64,000 nt of DNA from Choricystis sp. odSpoLacu1 (lineage: Eukaryota; Chlorophyta; Trebouxiophyceae), in contig OY253659.1 in NCBI GenBank assembly GCA_958009055.1, forward strand, positions 620,001 through 684,000, given 5' to 3'. Below, in pieces: positions 1 to 10,667 of this stretch. Both the position numbers and the translations under genes were made by a program. A model generated the notes under the pieces. That model was not told the origin of the DNA and did not search any database. It saw only the letters and a list, made by a program, of their open reading frames with translations. Position 1 is the stretch's first letter, and each line of letters opens with the position of its first letter.

Positions 1-735
1 CCACGTGACAGTGGGATGACGTGATCGATTGTCAGCGGCTCCCCCCGTGCGCCGCAGTAGACGCAGCGCCCGCCGTCCCTCGCCAACACGTTCCTGCGCG
101 ACGCGGGGGGCAGGGGGCGGGCCTGTTGGGAGGCGTTCCCACTGCTGCCACGCCTGCGGGTGGCGCCTGGTTGAGGGGCCAGGACGCGGGAGCGCAGAAC
201 TGCGGGGACGCGGTGGGTGGCCGAGGCGGAGCGCACCACGACGCCATCGAAATACGACAGAATCTCGACCGAGGCGCGTGCGTCGCCGCCGCCAGTGCCG
301 CCCGCCAGTTCGAGTACGACAGCCCGCGTCCAGGGGACGACGTCTATGGGGCGGTGGGCGGCGTCGAGGACGAGGGCGCGGCATGCGTCCAGGGGGCGGG
401 AGGGAGGAGGACACGAGGCCGATGACGGCGAGGGGGGTGGGGGGGTGGGCGTCGTCGACTGTTTGGGCGTGGGCGTCGGCGACGGCGCGCGGCGGGGGGA
501 GGGGGCGCGGCGGGACGGGCGGCTGGGTTGAGGGGAGTTTTTTTTTTTCGTTTTGGTTCGCGCGCAGACGCTTTGTTTTTCGGAGGTGCCCTGCGAAGAA
601 ACGCGCCCAAACACGCGCCTTCTGCCCCCCGACAGGGGCCCACACGTCCCACACGCCTGACCCTCACACTCACCCACTGGTGCTGCGCCCCACGCGGGCG
701 CGCGCGGTCACGATGAGTTGGGCGCGGGCGGCCAT
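1..735 (-). CDS. HNH endonuclease domain protein, partial (3' end outside window)
   Basis: The reading frame runs from an ATG at 735 (residues MAARAQLIVTARAR) through an intron at 673-523 to exon 2 from 522 to the window edge. Exon 2 shows the N-terminal part of the plant/cyanobacterial HNH family (RALVLDAAHRPIDVVPW, then ASVEILSYFDGVVV and VPAVLRSRVL) and then the nuclease core: SRRNVLARDGGRCVYCG (first CxxC zinc knuckle) and LTIDHVIPLSR, whose DH is the catalytic pair. The second zinc knuckle and the final His lie beyond the left edge. The basic, Ala/Arg-rich start could be an organelle transit peptide. The family is widespread in plants and bacteria; its cellular substrate is not known to me. 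The intron joins in phase (GG + C), which supports the start, but the linker at 522-400 is low complexity and the start is less certain than the domain. Confidence 0.75.
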
Positions 736-1016
736 TGCGTCGCTTTCGTTTTCAGGGTTTGTCGGCGTTTGCCTCACAATCAGCGGTGCGTGCGCCTGGC
801 GTCCGCCTCAGCGATGTGGGTGTATGTGTCGGGTGTCGCTGGTGCCGGTCGCTGGGTGGGCAAGGCTGAGGTACGACCGGTTTGGGGGGGCAGATGTGTC
901 GGACGAAAAAAAAAAGAAAAAAAAACGTTTGTGCTTGCGACCCGACAATCTCAAAAGAAGAGACACGCGCTTGCCCGACCGGGCAGCAGCCTGCGCTGGG
1001 GCGTGTCGCAGCAGCC
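736..1016. promoter_or_regulatory. Divergent promoter region, HNH gene / hydrolase
   Basis: This 281-bp spacer separates two genes transcribed away from each other (starts at 735 minus and 1017 plus). It carries a poly-A tract near 905-930 and no recognisable core element. Confidence 0.3.
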
Positions 1017-1755
1017 ATGGGCCCACCCACCCACACGCCCACCACCATCCCGTTTCGCGGCGCCACCCTCGCCGCCTGCGTCACGCGCCCGCCGTCCTCC
1101 CCTCTCCCCGTCGCCGTCGTCCTGACTCACGGCGCCAGCGGCGACGCAGACAGCGGCAGGTTGCCAGTGATTGCGTCCGCGTTGGCGAGTGCAGGCCTGC
1201 CCACGGTGGGGGTGACGTGTGCGTCGTCGTCGTTGGCAACGCGTGCGGCCGCGCTGGCGGCGGGCGCAGCCCACGCGCGCCAGGAACTGGGGGTGGCTGG
1301 CATTGTGTATGGGGGACACTCCTTTGGCGCTCGTGCGGCGGTGGTAGCGGCAGAAGAAAAGAGTGAGCTGGCCGCTGTCGCCGTCTTGCTGTCCTCCTTC
1401 CCGCTCCACCCGCCCGGCCGACCCGCTGCGGCCACCTCCGCCGACCAGGGCGGCCTGCTCACCAAACTAACAGTCCCAGCCGTCATGCTGCGCGGCGGGC
1501 GGGACCCGTTTTCCGCGCAGGACGCGTGGGAGGGGGCGCGAGCGGCCGCGCGCGCGGCGGGGGGCGTGGCTGACCGCCATCGACGTGCCTGGCGGCGACC
1601 ACAGCCTGCGGTCCCGGCAGGGTGAAGCCGTCGTCACAGCCGCCATCGAGGCCGCGGCGGCTGCGGTGGCTGAGGTTGCGCAGGCGTGGGTGGCGGGAGG
1701 AGAAGGAGAGCGACGCGACGGCAGCGGCGTGCCAAAAAAACGAAAGCGCGCGTGA
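1017..1755 (+). CDS. KANL3/TEX30-type alpha/beta hydrolase with C-terminal NLS; one apparent frameshift
   Basis: Protein of about 245 residues starting at the ATG at 1017. The fold signatures are a first strand and oxyanion region VLTHGASGD, the nucleophile elbow GHSFGAR (Ser between His and Phe), and later VMLRGGRDPFS. The catalytic-His strand (AIDVPGGDHSL) is in another frame. The switch falls at the six-G run 1559-1564; one G fewer would restore a continuous protein ending at the TGA at 1753-1755. The restored tail ends VPKKRKRA, a classical monopartite nuclear localisation signal. That fits the KANL3/TEX30 branch, whose animal member works in a nuclear histone acetyltransferase complex; a nuclear role here is inference. 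Without the correction the frame ends at 1625, before the catalytic His. Single exon. Confidence 0.75.
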
Positions 1756-2250
1756 TTTTTCTTTAGTTTGATATTTTAAGTGGCTTTTTTTGCACAAAGT
1801 TTGGAGGCGAATTTCTCTACACAGCAGCGATAGGTGATTGGGGGGGGGGGGGGGCGCGTCAACGTATGAAAAAAAGAAGAGGGAAAAAACAATGTCAATA
1901 AAAAGAGAGTGAGTGGTTTTGGGGGTCCACCACATACACGGTGGGGGGGGCAGCAGAGTATAGCGCGTGTCTCGCTCTCTTTGTGTGACCGACTTTTGGG
2001 GGGGGGGGGTGGTATGTGGAAAAACGAGTTTCTTTTTCCAAACAAAAAAATGGGTGTGTGGGGGGGGTCGCCTGCGTGTGTGTGAAAAAAAAACAAACAG
2101 AAACATGGACAAAAAAGGGAGGAAAGGTGTGCATGGTGCGTGTAGCCCTGTGTGTGTGGCTTTGCGGTCGCACGGGCAGCGTGGGAGCGTGGGCGCGTCG
2201 ACGAAAAAAGTGTCACCTCCTCTCCTCCCCCCTCACTCCCTCAAAAACGT
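1756..2250. other. Convergent 3' spacer, low complexity
   Basis: About 495 bp between two convergent genes. It holds an AATAAA at 1897-1902, downstream of the hydrolase, and long G runs (near 1840-1853 and 1998-2008) alternating with A runs. I see no gene. Confidence 0.6.
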
Positions 2251-4011
2251 TTAAAACACCGCCTCCATGTCGCCATCCACCGCGCCACCGTCCACCAGGG
2301 CCGTGTCAAACGATTGCGGCGCCGGGTGTGGGGGTGGAGGCGGCGGCGCGTACACGAAGCCCGCCGCCGCGGCCGCGGCCGCCGCGGCCGCGGCGGCCTG
2401 GTGGTGGTGTGCCGCCACCGCGGCCGCGGCCGCCGGCACAGGCACCAACACGGCGCCCGCGCCATAGGGCGCGCCCGGGGGGGGCAGCAGGACGGGGGCG
2501 GGCATGTAGGAGGGAGGGGGCATCATGTGGTGCTGTGGGTGCGCCACGCCGCCGCCCCCCCCCCCCTCCCGTCCCCCACAACCCGCCCGCCGCCCGCCCC
2601 TCGGCCAGCCGCCTCAAGTACAGCCTGTACTTTTGCAGGTGGGACGCCACGTTTTCGCGGGACAGGCCGTCCAGGCCGCCCGGGGCCGCGGTGGCGGCCA
2701 TCACCTCCAGCACTCTCTTCGGCGCTGCCCGGTCCACGCCCAACGCGTTGACCGCGTCCACGAAGCGGGCGTGCATGGCGGCCGTCCACACCATGCGCCT
2801 CGCCTTCTTTGGGGCGGAGCCGCCGCCGCCGGGGGAGGCGCCTGTGCCCCCGTGCCCGCGCGCCTGCGCGTGCGGCGACGCCGCACGCGCGGCCGGCTTG
2901 CGCTTGTGGGTGGGGGCGGGGGCCTCTCCTTCAGGGGAGCCGCCCCCCCCGGCACTGCTGCCCAGTTCACGCCGCCGCCGCACCACGTGTTGCCACAGGT
3001 TGCGCAGTTCTTCCAATCGAACGGGCTTGATCAAAAAGTCGACCGCGCCGTGGGTCACGCCGCGCAGAACGACGTCGGTGTCTCCGTTGGAGGACATCAT
3101 GATGACCTGGGGGGAGGTTGCAGGGTGGGGTGTCAGACTTTTTGTTGTGTGTTGGCCAAACACCCCGCCCTCCCCCTTCCTCCTCCCTTGTCTCCACTCA
3201 CCGGCAGATCCAGCTCCAGCCCCACCACCTCCAACAGCTTGAAGCCATCCATGTCGGGCATGTAGACGTCGGACAGGACGAGGTCGAACCTGCAGCCGGC
3301 GGTGGGCGGGGGCGAGGGCGGCGGCGCGCCCGCGTCGGCGTCGTCCACGCCGCCGCCGCCCCCGCTGGCGGCGTCGCCCGGGGGGGAGGCGCCGCGCAGG
3401 GCGGCCACGGCGGCGGTGCCCGAGTTGCAGGTGGTGACTGGGGAGGGGACAACAAAGGATGAAGGGGGTGGGGGTGGGCACGCCGCGAAAAACGAGCGGC
3501 GCTCGTGCGTTTGGACGGTATTTCGCGGCGAGCGGGGCGGGGAGCGTGTTTTTTTTTTTCGAACCGCGTTTCCTGCCCACTCTCCCCCAACACGCCACCC
3601 TCCTGGCCCACGTCACTCACCATCGTACGAACACCTGGCGCAGGCGGGGGTGGGGGGGAGGGGGGGGGGTCGGCGATGAAAACAGGGCACGCCCGAAAAA
3701 GCCGCCGCCGCATTGAGGGCCGGTGTTTCGACGCGCGGGCACCCTCTGACACAAGCCCCCCCCCCCCCCCCCCCGCCGCCTCTCCCCTCCCACACACGCT
3801 CTCACCTGCGCAGCATGCTCTCCACCACTTTCAGGCACGTGGGGTCGTCGTCCACGAGCAGCACTTTCAGGCCGGCAGGAAACGGCGTGCCGTGCGCGCC
3901 CACCTCCGCGTCGGCCGCGGTCGGCGTGTGGGCGGAGGCCGGGGCGGGCGCGTCAGCGCTGTGCGAGATCAGCATGTGGGTGTCGCGCGCGGGCGCGGTG
4001 GCGGCCGACAT
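2251..4011 (-). CDS. Type-B phosphorelay response regulator (receiver + GARP Myb)
   Basis: Four exons: 4011-3806, 3634-3621 (a 14-nt microexon), 3437-3202 and 3106-2251, about 437 residues. The receiver domain begins [21 protein letters not shown] (acidic pocket DDD) and continues to the phospho-acceptor strand [19 protein letters not shown]. It carries a Gly/Asp-rich insertion before that strand and ends with [17 protein letters not shown] (conserved Lys). After a basic linker comes the GARP DNA-binding domain, from [19 protein letters not shown] to [17 protein letters not shown], with a short insertion (ATAAPGG). In plants such proteins are nuclear output regulators of His-Asp phosphorelays such as cytokinin signalling. 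The C-terminal Ala/His/Pro-rich tail ([16 protein letters not shown]) is in another frame, switched at the C12 run 2555-2566. The receiver and GARP parts are unambiguous. Confidence 0.93.
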
Positions 4012-5021
4012 TGGAGGACGCTGGGGCCCAGCGAGGTCCCCTCACGCGCGCGTGTGTGTGTGTGCGTGTTGTGTGTCAACCCCAGGCGGGCGCGACACCC
4101 TACGCCCCACCAAGCGTCACGCGCTGGGGGGGGTGGCGGGGGTGCGCGGGCGGGCGCGGCAGAGGGGGCGCGGCAATGCGCGTGTGTGTTTTTTACCGCC
4201 CGCGGGAAAAGAGGAGTGTCGCGGGGGTGAGAGGGTGGCTCCTGTCCGGAGAGAAAGAGAAACACACGCCGTCCGCACCGCCCTCTCTGGCCGGCCACCA
4301 GCCCCGTCGCCCGTGGTGTGAGAGAAAAGGAAAAAGGGGGTGTCCTCGTTTTTTGCAGGTGGGGGGGAGGGGGGGAACAAGTGCGTGGAAAAGGTGGGGG
4401 GGGGGGGGGAACCCCGCCGCGTGTGTGTGTGTGTGTTGTGCGGCAGGAAAACCCAAAACGTGGGCGCACTGTTGCTGCGCGCACCACATGAAAAAGGAGG
4501 GGTCGTGTTAACGTTGGGTGTGCCTTGTGGCGCCGAGGGACACAGAGCAAAAACCAAAAGGGGGGCGGGGGGGAAAAAACGCACCCCCGCACCACCCGTG
4601 CCGGAAAAAAAAGCGAACGCCCTCTCCTGCTTTCTTCTCTCTCTCCGCTTCATTGTGTGCGCCCGTGCCAGGACGGACGGCTTGTGTGTGGGGAGGGGTG
4701 GGTTGAAAAAGGGGGTGCAGTTGTGTGCCGCAGCGTTTCTGGTGGTGTTGGAGGAGGGCGGGGGTGGAGTATGTACAAAACGCAGGGACAGAGTGTCCCC
4801 CGCCTGCGCGCGCGGCACGTGTCTTTGCGTAGAAATGAAAAAAAAGGGGGGTGGAGGGTGTGCGCGAGTGGTGCAGTTGTACTGCTGCGTTTTGAAAAAA
4901 AACTTGTTTTTAAAATCTTGTGTGTGCATGTTCCTTGTGGGATGACTCGGTGGCTGCGCAACTGGTGTCCACCTGGGGGCAGGGGAGGGATTTCTCTCCT
5001 CATCTCACGCCTACCCTCATC
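4012..5021. other. Long low-complexity spacer
   Basis: About 1 kb between the start of the response regulator and the 3' end of the KH gene. It consists of GT-rich, poly-A and poly-G stretches (for example near 4396-4409 and 4425-4438). It should contain the response-regulator promoter and the KH gene's 3' UTR. No open frame in it looks like protein. Confidence 0.55.
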
Positions 5022-7295
5022 TCACGCCTCGGGCGGCGACGCGTCGCCCCCGCCCCGCCCGCGCCCGCCGCGCCGCCGCCCACGCCCCGGCGACCCCGCG
5101 GCCTCGGGAGCGGGCCACGCTTCAGCTGCCGCCGGCGGTGCCATCGTGGTGGCCGCCGCGGCAGCCGCCGCGTAGCGCGCGGCGGCGGCGTGGTGGGCCT
5201 GCGCGGCCCAGGCGGCCGCGGCCAGCGCGCGCGGGTCGCCGCCGCCGCTGTAGCCGCCGCCGCCACCACCACCACCCTGGCTTTGCCACCCGTACGGCGT
5301 GGCTTGCCAGCCGCCGTAGCCGCCGTAGGGAGCCAGGGCGGGGGTGCCGGGGGCGATGCCCGCGGCGAGGGGGAGGGCCGCCATCTGGCCGGGTGCGACG
5401 CCCGGAGCACCGGAGTAGGGGGGGGGACATGGCCATGCCGCCGCCCCCGCCGTAGGGCGGGGGCGCCATGTAGTAGGCGTAGGTGGGGGGGGGGGGCTGC
5501 TGCGCGTGCTGGTGGTGGGGGGTGGGCGTGCGGGTGCTGCACCCCACCGTGGCCGCCGCCGCCGCCGTATGGCGACCCCACCATGCCGCCGCCGCCATAG
5601 TAGGTGGCGGCAGCTCTCACCCGCCCCCCGGCCGGGGACGCGGGGGAGGAGGAAGGGGAGGGGGTGGCGGCGGCGGCCAGGGCGGCGGGACCAACAACGG
5701 CGGCGACCGAGGCACCCGCCACGACTTCAGTCACGGCGGCCGCGGCGGCGGCGACGGGGCCGGGGGCGCCGGACACGGTGGCGGTCATGGGGTCGGTGGA
5801 CTGGGCAGGTGTGGTGTGTGGGTGGGGAAGGGTTGGACACGTCGGCGCCTCTCTTGTTCAACCCAACCACCCCTCCCTCCCACCACACTCCCACCACCCC
5901 TCCCTCCCTCCCACCACCACCACACTCCCACCCCCCCTCACCTGGTCAATCTGGATGTTGACGCCGTACGCGCGCTGCAGCAGCTTGACGGTGTCGCCGC
6001 CGCGGCCGATGACGCGGCCCACCATGGCGCGCGGGACGGCGACCTCGCACTTGACGCCCGCCGCAAACTGCGCAATCACGCTCTGCGTCGTCGCGGCCTC
6101 ATCCGACGCCAGGCACGCCACCATGGCGGCCGCCCGCCACACCGCGTCCGGGGTGCCGCGCACGTAGACGAGGCGGGGGGCGGTGGGGGGGACGTCCTGG
6201 TCGACCGCGATGTGGGCCCCCGACGCTTGCTGCAGCGCGCGGATGGTTTCGCCGCCGCGGCCGATCACGCGCCCGACGGACGCCGGGGGGCAGTCGACGA
6301 CGCGGCCGGAGGGACCCGCGGGGCGACCGGCCAGGGTGGGGGGGGGGGGGCGCGGCCGCGGTGGCCGAGGCGGGGGCGGTGGGGAATGGGTAGAGCGAGG
6401 GGCCGTCGTCGTCGTCCTCCTCTCCTTCGTCCTCCTCCCCTGCTTCCTCCTCGTAGTCTTCTTCTGCCGCCTCCTCCTCCTCCTCTTCTTCTTCCTCCGC
6501 CTGAGCCCCAGGCACAGGGACCGGGTCAGACGGGGGCAGAGGAGACGACGCCGACGCCGTGCGCGCGGGCTCCGGGGCGCGCGGCGTTTCGACGGTGGGA
6601 GGCGGCGGGAGGGGGGCGACACCAGCAGCGCCGCCTTTGAAGGCAGCACCAGCAGCGCCACTGGAGTCCGTCAACGCGAGGCGGGCCAGGGCGTCGGCGT
6701 CGGGGGCGGCAGGGGACGGCGCTGCGCCCGGGGTGCGCGGTTCGGCGGTGGTCGGGGGGGGGGGCAGGCTGTGTGGGGTGGGGAGGAGAGAGGGTTTTTT
6801 GTTGGTTCGAAAAAGACAACGCGCACACCAAGCAGGCACGAGTGTGAGGACGCGTTCACAGAGGGGGGGGGGGCGGGGAGGGGGGGGCGAGAGGAAACGA
6901 GGGTCCCGCCCCCCCCCCCCCCCCCAACTGGCCAGGCGCGCACGGCGCCGACTCGGCGGCGGCTCCACGGCGCGTTCTTGCATCACGGGTGCCGGCGTCC
7001 CGCCACGCGCCCCATCCAAATCGCGCCCACCCGCCCCCGCCTCCCCGTGTGCCGGAAGCCGGTATTGCGGGGACGCGATTGGCGTGGACGGCGGCGTGGC
7101 GACAGGGCCGAGCGAGCGTGTGCAGGCCCGGGGGAACCTACTGCGCAATTGCGCGGGCCAGAGGCCCCAAATGTCGCGAGTTTGCCGACACGCCAGGGGC
7201 GCCCCGACGCACGCGGCGCCGCGGCCAGGCAGGCTCGTTCACACACTGCGCACCTTGGGCGCGGGCACCGGCTCGGCGGCCGCGGTTTCGGCCAT
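5022..7295 (-). CDS. RNA-binding protein with two KH domains; several frameshifts at G/C runs
   Basis: The likely start is the ATG at 7295 (MAETAAAEPVPAPK), followed by a long intron to about 6771; exact joining there is unsure. The next exon, to 5942, encodes an Ala/Pro region, a strongly acidic Glu/Asp block (6500-6390) and then KH1 (VVDCPPASVGRVIGRGGETI, GxxG = GRGG). KH2 follows (VAVPRAMVGRVIGRGGDTV) and is completed after the intron 5941-5801 by STDPMTATVSGAPG. The tail is Gly/Tyr/Pro/Ala-rich (repeated YGG, PYGG) and ends in an RGRGGG-type basic cluster. The architecture resembles FUBP/KHSRP-type single-strand RNA or DNA binders. The frame changes at G13 6338-6350, G12 5485-5496 and G9 5418-5426, with sensible protein on both sides of each run. 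Confidence 0.8.
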
Positions 7296-7577
7296 TGGAG
7301 TGTCGGTCGAGCGGTCCCCTCGAATGAGCAATAACGCACAAGCGTCACGCAGGTCACACACAACACAAAAGGCTGGGCCCCGTGGCTCTCGCCCAGCTGC
7401 AGTCGGTGTGGTGGGGTCTATGGGTTGGGCGCGGTGAAGCGCGGGGAGGGAGGGCGGGCGCGGGAGAACACGCGGCAGCCCCAGGGAAGAGTACAAACAA
7501 AAGAGAGTGGCTCGGGCGCACGTGTCTGAAAATCACAGACCGTCTCCTTCCCCCCCACTAAACGACCTTCCCTTCCC

Positions 7578-8781
7578 TCACTCAATGACCCTCAACACCT
7601 CCTGGTGCAGCAGCCTCACCGCCTCATCCACCGCGTCTCCATCCCACCCACTTAGCAGCACCACCGGCGCCCCCACCGCGCGCGCGCCGCGCGCCACCAA
7701 CCGTGCCCCCACCCTCGCCGCGGCCCGCCGCCAACGCCCCCTCCCCCCCCGCCGCGGCCGCCATGCCCGGATCCCTGGCCACCGCGTCCGCCACGTTGAC
7801 GGTCAGCACGGCGGGCGGGGCGTCGACGACGGCGACGACGAGGGCGGGGGGGCGGCGGTCAGAGGGGGTGGTGGTGGAGGCTGCTTCCTCTTCTTCTGCA
7901 AACGCGGCCACGTAGAGGGAAGGGTCAAGGAGGGCGCCCTCCAGCACGGTGGAGCGGCCGTCGCGGACGCACTGTGTGTGTGTGGGGGGGGGGTCAAGGG
8001 GGCACAAGGCGTGGGGTCTTGGGTGTGATGGTGTGTTTGGTTTCTCCCACCCTCCACTCTCTCTCCCCCTCTCACCTTGTCCAGCTCCCCCTGCAGCGCG
8101 GCCCGCATGGCCCGCCCCTCCCTGTCCAGGGCAGCATCCAAATCCGCCTCCCTCCGCGCCCACGGCGGCGCCGCCGGCAGCGCCCCCCCCCCCCCCCCCG
8201 CAACGCCACACTCAACAAGTCCGTGTGGGCGGGTGCGGCCAGGTTGAGGGCGGCTGCAAGACGGGCTGCCACCCTGGGCGCCCCACTCCAGGGGGCGCCC
8301 GCGATGACGACGGCCAGCCCGCGCCGCGCGCCGAAGAAGCGGGCCACCGTGGCATACGTGGCCCGCACGCTGGCGGGCACGCCCGCCGCCTCCAGCACGC
8401 CAAACAGGGCGGCCTCCATGTCGTCGGCCGAGGTGTCGAGGGCGCCCGCGTCGACGAGCGCTTTCTTGAGGGCGGCTGCCGCACGCCGCGCGGCCTTTGG
8501 GGGGGCGGTCGCGGCGGTCAGCTGGCGGGCCACCAGGTAGCGGGACAGAATGTAGTAGTGGTCGTTGGCCAGCCAGACGCGGACCTGTGGGAGGGTGGAA
8601 GGTGATGGGGAGAGGAGGGGGGGGGGGGGCGGCATGCGTCCGCATTACCGTGCGCAAACACACCCGCCTCGCGCGCGCGCCTCCACCCACCCACCCACCC
8701 ACCCACCTACACACACACACACACCTTGACGTAGTCGTACTTGCTGCCGCCCGTCGGCGCGCCCACGGGCAGGGCGGACAT
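7578..8781 (-). CDS. LPA1 / 2-phosphoglycerate-kinase-like P-loop protein
   Basis: Three exons: 8781-8725, 8584-8076 and 7971-7578, about 319 residues. The start MSALPVGAPTGGSKYDYVK leads into VRVWLANDHYYILSRYLVAR, which matches the N-terminal module of plant LPA1 (low phytic acid 1, related to archaeal 2-phosphoglycerate kinase). LKKALVDAGALDTSADDMEA follows as expected, and the later DGRSTVLEGALLDPSLYV matches the family's acidic strand. The Walker A position reads AGAPWSGAPRVA: the Lys-Ser/Thr of GxxxxGK(S/T) is missing, so ATP binding or catalysis may be lost. The frame shifts at C16 8183-8198 and again near C8 7743-7750. The correct C-terminus reads VVLLSGWDGDAVDEAV. In plants LPA1 affects seed phytate; its biochemical activity is not settled. 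Confidence 0.72.
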
Positions 8782-9188
8782 GGGAGAGGGCGACGCGACG
8801 CGTGTTTCAACCTCCTCCTTTTTCTTTGTCTACCGGCGCGGCCGCCGTGCGGAGACCATGAGGGGGAGAGAGTGGAGAAGAAGGCGTGTGTGTGTGTGTG
8901 TGTGACTCGAAGCCAAAAAAGAAGGAAAAGGAGTGGGTCAGTGTCTCTGTAAGTAATAGTGTTTTTTTCATTGTTCCCCTCGCTCTCTGCGCAAAAACCA
9001 AGTTTTCAAAAACAACAAACATGGACGTACAAGAAATAGCGGCGGTGGCTTCAAATCAGGTGCGCGCACGCGGTGGAGCACAAGCGGTGGATGGTGAAAA
9101 AAAAAGTGGAAGAAAAAAGGGGGTGGGGGGGTGGGGGGGGGGGTCAAGTGTGCAGAAGTGTGTGTGCTGGTACAAACCATCTCACCCA
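8782..9188. other. Spacer between two minus-strand genes
   Basis: 407 bp holding the promoter of the LPA1-like gene and the 3' region of the SWEET gene. It contains a (GT)n stretch at 8886-8903 and poly-A and poly-G runs. I see no convincing gene. Confidence 0.5.
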
Positions 9189-10489
9189 TCACTCGGCCAG
9201 CAGGCCGCGCGTCGACAGCGTGGCACCAAGCGTCGCGCCGCGCTCGGCCGCGCGCGCGGCCGCGCCTGTGGGCGACCCCGCCTCCACCCCCGTCGACACG
9301 GCGCGCACCTCCAGCGTGGTGGACCCAATGCGCGGCGTCTCCGGGTCGCCGCCGGCCTTGGGGGAGGCGGGGTGGGAGGGGCCGTCGGCAACCGGCCGCG
9401 ACGGCAGCATGACGATCAGCGCCAACTGGGCCAGCCCCAGCGCCACGCCCGTCGCGTTGGGGGCCCACACAAAGGGGCGGTGGATGGCCAGCCCGTACGC
9501 GGTCCACAGGGAGGCGTTGGCCAGGGAGGCGACGGTGAGGGGCCAGTTGGCGGAGATGGAGGCGGACGAGCGAGCAGCAACCACGTGGGCCAGCGTGGAC
9601 AGAGGCGCCGAAAAGAACGCCAGCAGGATGACGTTGCACGACGCCCCCCACACCAGTTCGGCGACGCGGGGGGAGAGGGCAACAAACGCTTGGGCGGCGC
9701 CCGCGCCACCGAAGATGGCGGCCGAGAGGACGGCCACGGTCGTGAGTTTGTCTGCAGCGCGGGTGGAGGCTGCCAGCGAGGCCGCGGTCACCGTGTACCA
9801 CAGCCCCAGCAGCGTGCCAAACAGGTTGGCCGCAAAGATGAAGGGGTCAGCGGGGGATGTGACGAGCGAGTACAAAGTCCAGCCGGCTCTGTGAGGGAGC
9901 GAGAGGAAAACACGCAGGGCGTGAGGGGGCGCGCTCTTTTTTCATCACCGCTCCTCGCCCTCGGCTCTGACCAACACCCATTGTTCCCCACACACACTAC
10001 ACTCACGCGTTCATTAAGGTCAGGACGAGGGGCAGCGGGTTGAGGTCCTGGTGTGGTGGTGGTGTGGTGTGTGTGAGGGTCGAACGCCCGCCACGCGTGC
10101 GCGAAGCCTCGACTGCCAAAAGGCTCTCATGAAGACGAGTCCGAGGGCCACAAAACACGTCCCTTTCTCCCAGCGCTCTCCCTCAGTCCTAGCTTGGTCA
10201 CAACCGACCCGCTGCCGCGGATGGTGCGCGGCGGGAAGGGGAGGGCGGGGCGGCACGGGCGCCTCCTTGACTCCACTGCGCACAAGACGCCATTTCCCAC
10301 GCGCGAGCGATGGGGGCCTGGCTCCCCGCCTGACGCCCGCCGCATTCCACCCCCCATCCCACTCACCCCAAGAGCCCCACGCTTGCGCGCCGCCAGCACG
10401 GAGCGCCCCGGGGCGGCGTACATGGCGAAGGACAGGGCGGTGCCGGCCGCGGGCACGACGCGGTGGAGGATGATGTCGGCAGCCGACAT
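9189..10489 (-). CDS. SWEET-family (MtN3/saliva) sugar transporter
   Basis: Three exons: 10489-10367, 10047-10007 and 9888-9189, giving 287 residues. The first MtN3 repeat starts IILHRVVPAAGTALSFAMYA and continues ARKRGALGDLNPLPLVLTLM and AGWTLYSLVTSPADPFIFAA. The second repeat contains NVILLAFFSAPLSTLAHVV and ANASLWTAYGLAIHRPFVW with the APNATGVALGLAQLAL helix. Together these give the expected seven membrane segments, followed by a soluble tail. SWEETs are facilitators of sugar diffusion across the plasma membrane or tonoplast; the substrate cannot be read from sequence. The 41-nt middle exon encodes the conserved NPLPLV turn. All junctions are in phase. Confidence 0.92.
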
Positions 10490-10667
10490 GGTGGAGGTTG
10501 AAATGGCAAGTAGTTTTGGGGTGTGAGGAGGGCGAGTGGAGAGGGGCGTGGACACTTTGTTCTCGGGCGCCGCGGCCTGCCCGGAAAAAGTCAAAAACGG
10601 TGTGCGGCCCTCTAGCTTTTCGTGTGTGAACACACACAAAAACACAACCCTCCCCAAACGCTCCGAA
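10490..10667. promoter_or_regulatory. Divergent promoter region, SWEET / unknown gene
   Basis: 178 bp between starts on opposite strands. No specific element was recognised. Confidence 0.3.

Noticed and set aside
29..1366. A 445-residue plus-strand frame over the first 1.4 kb
   Set aside because: It crosses the HNH gene and the hydrolase in the wrong frame and is Arg/Gly/Pro noise from GC-rich DNA.
9020..9061. Short plus-strand exon-like piece MDVQEIAAVASNQ followed by GTGCGC
   Set aside because: It has a Kozak-like start and donor-like end, but no continuing exon could be found and it lies in the 3' region of SWEET.
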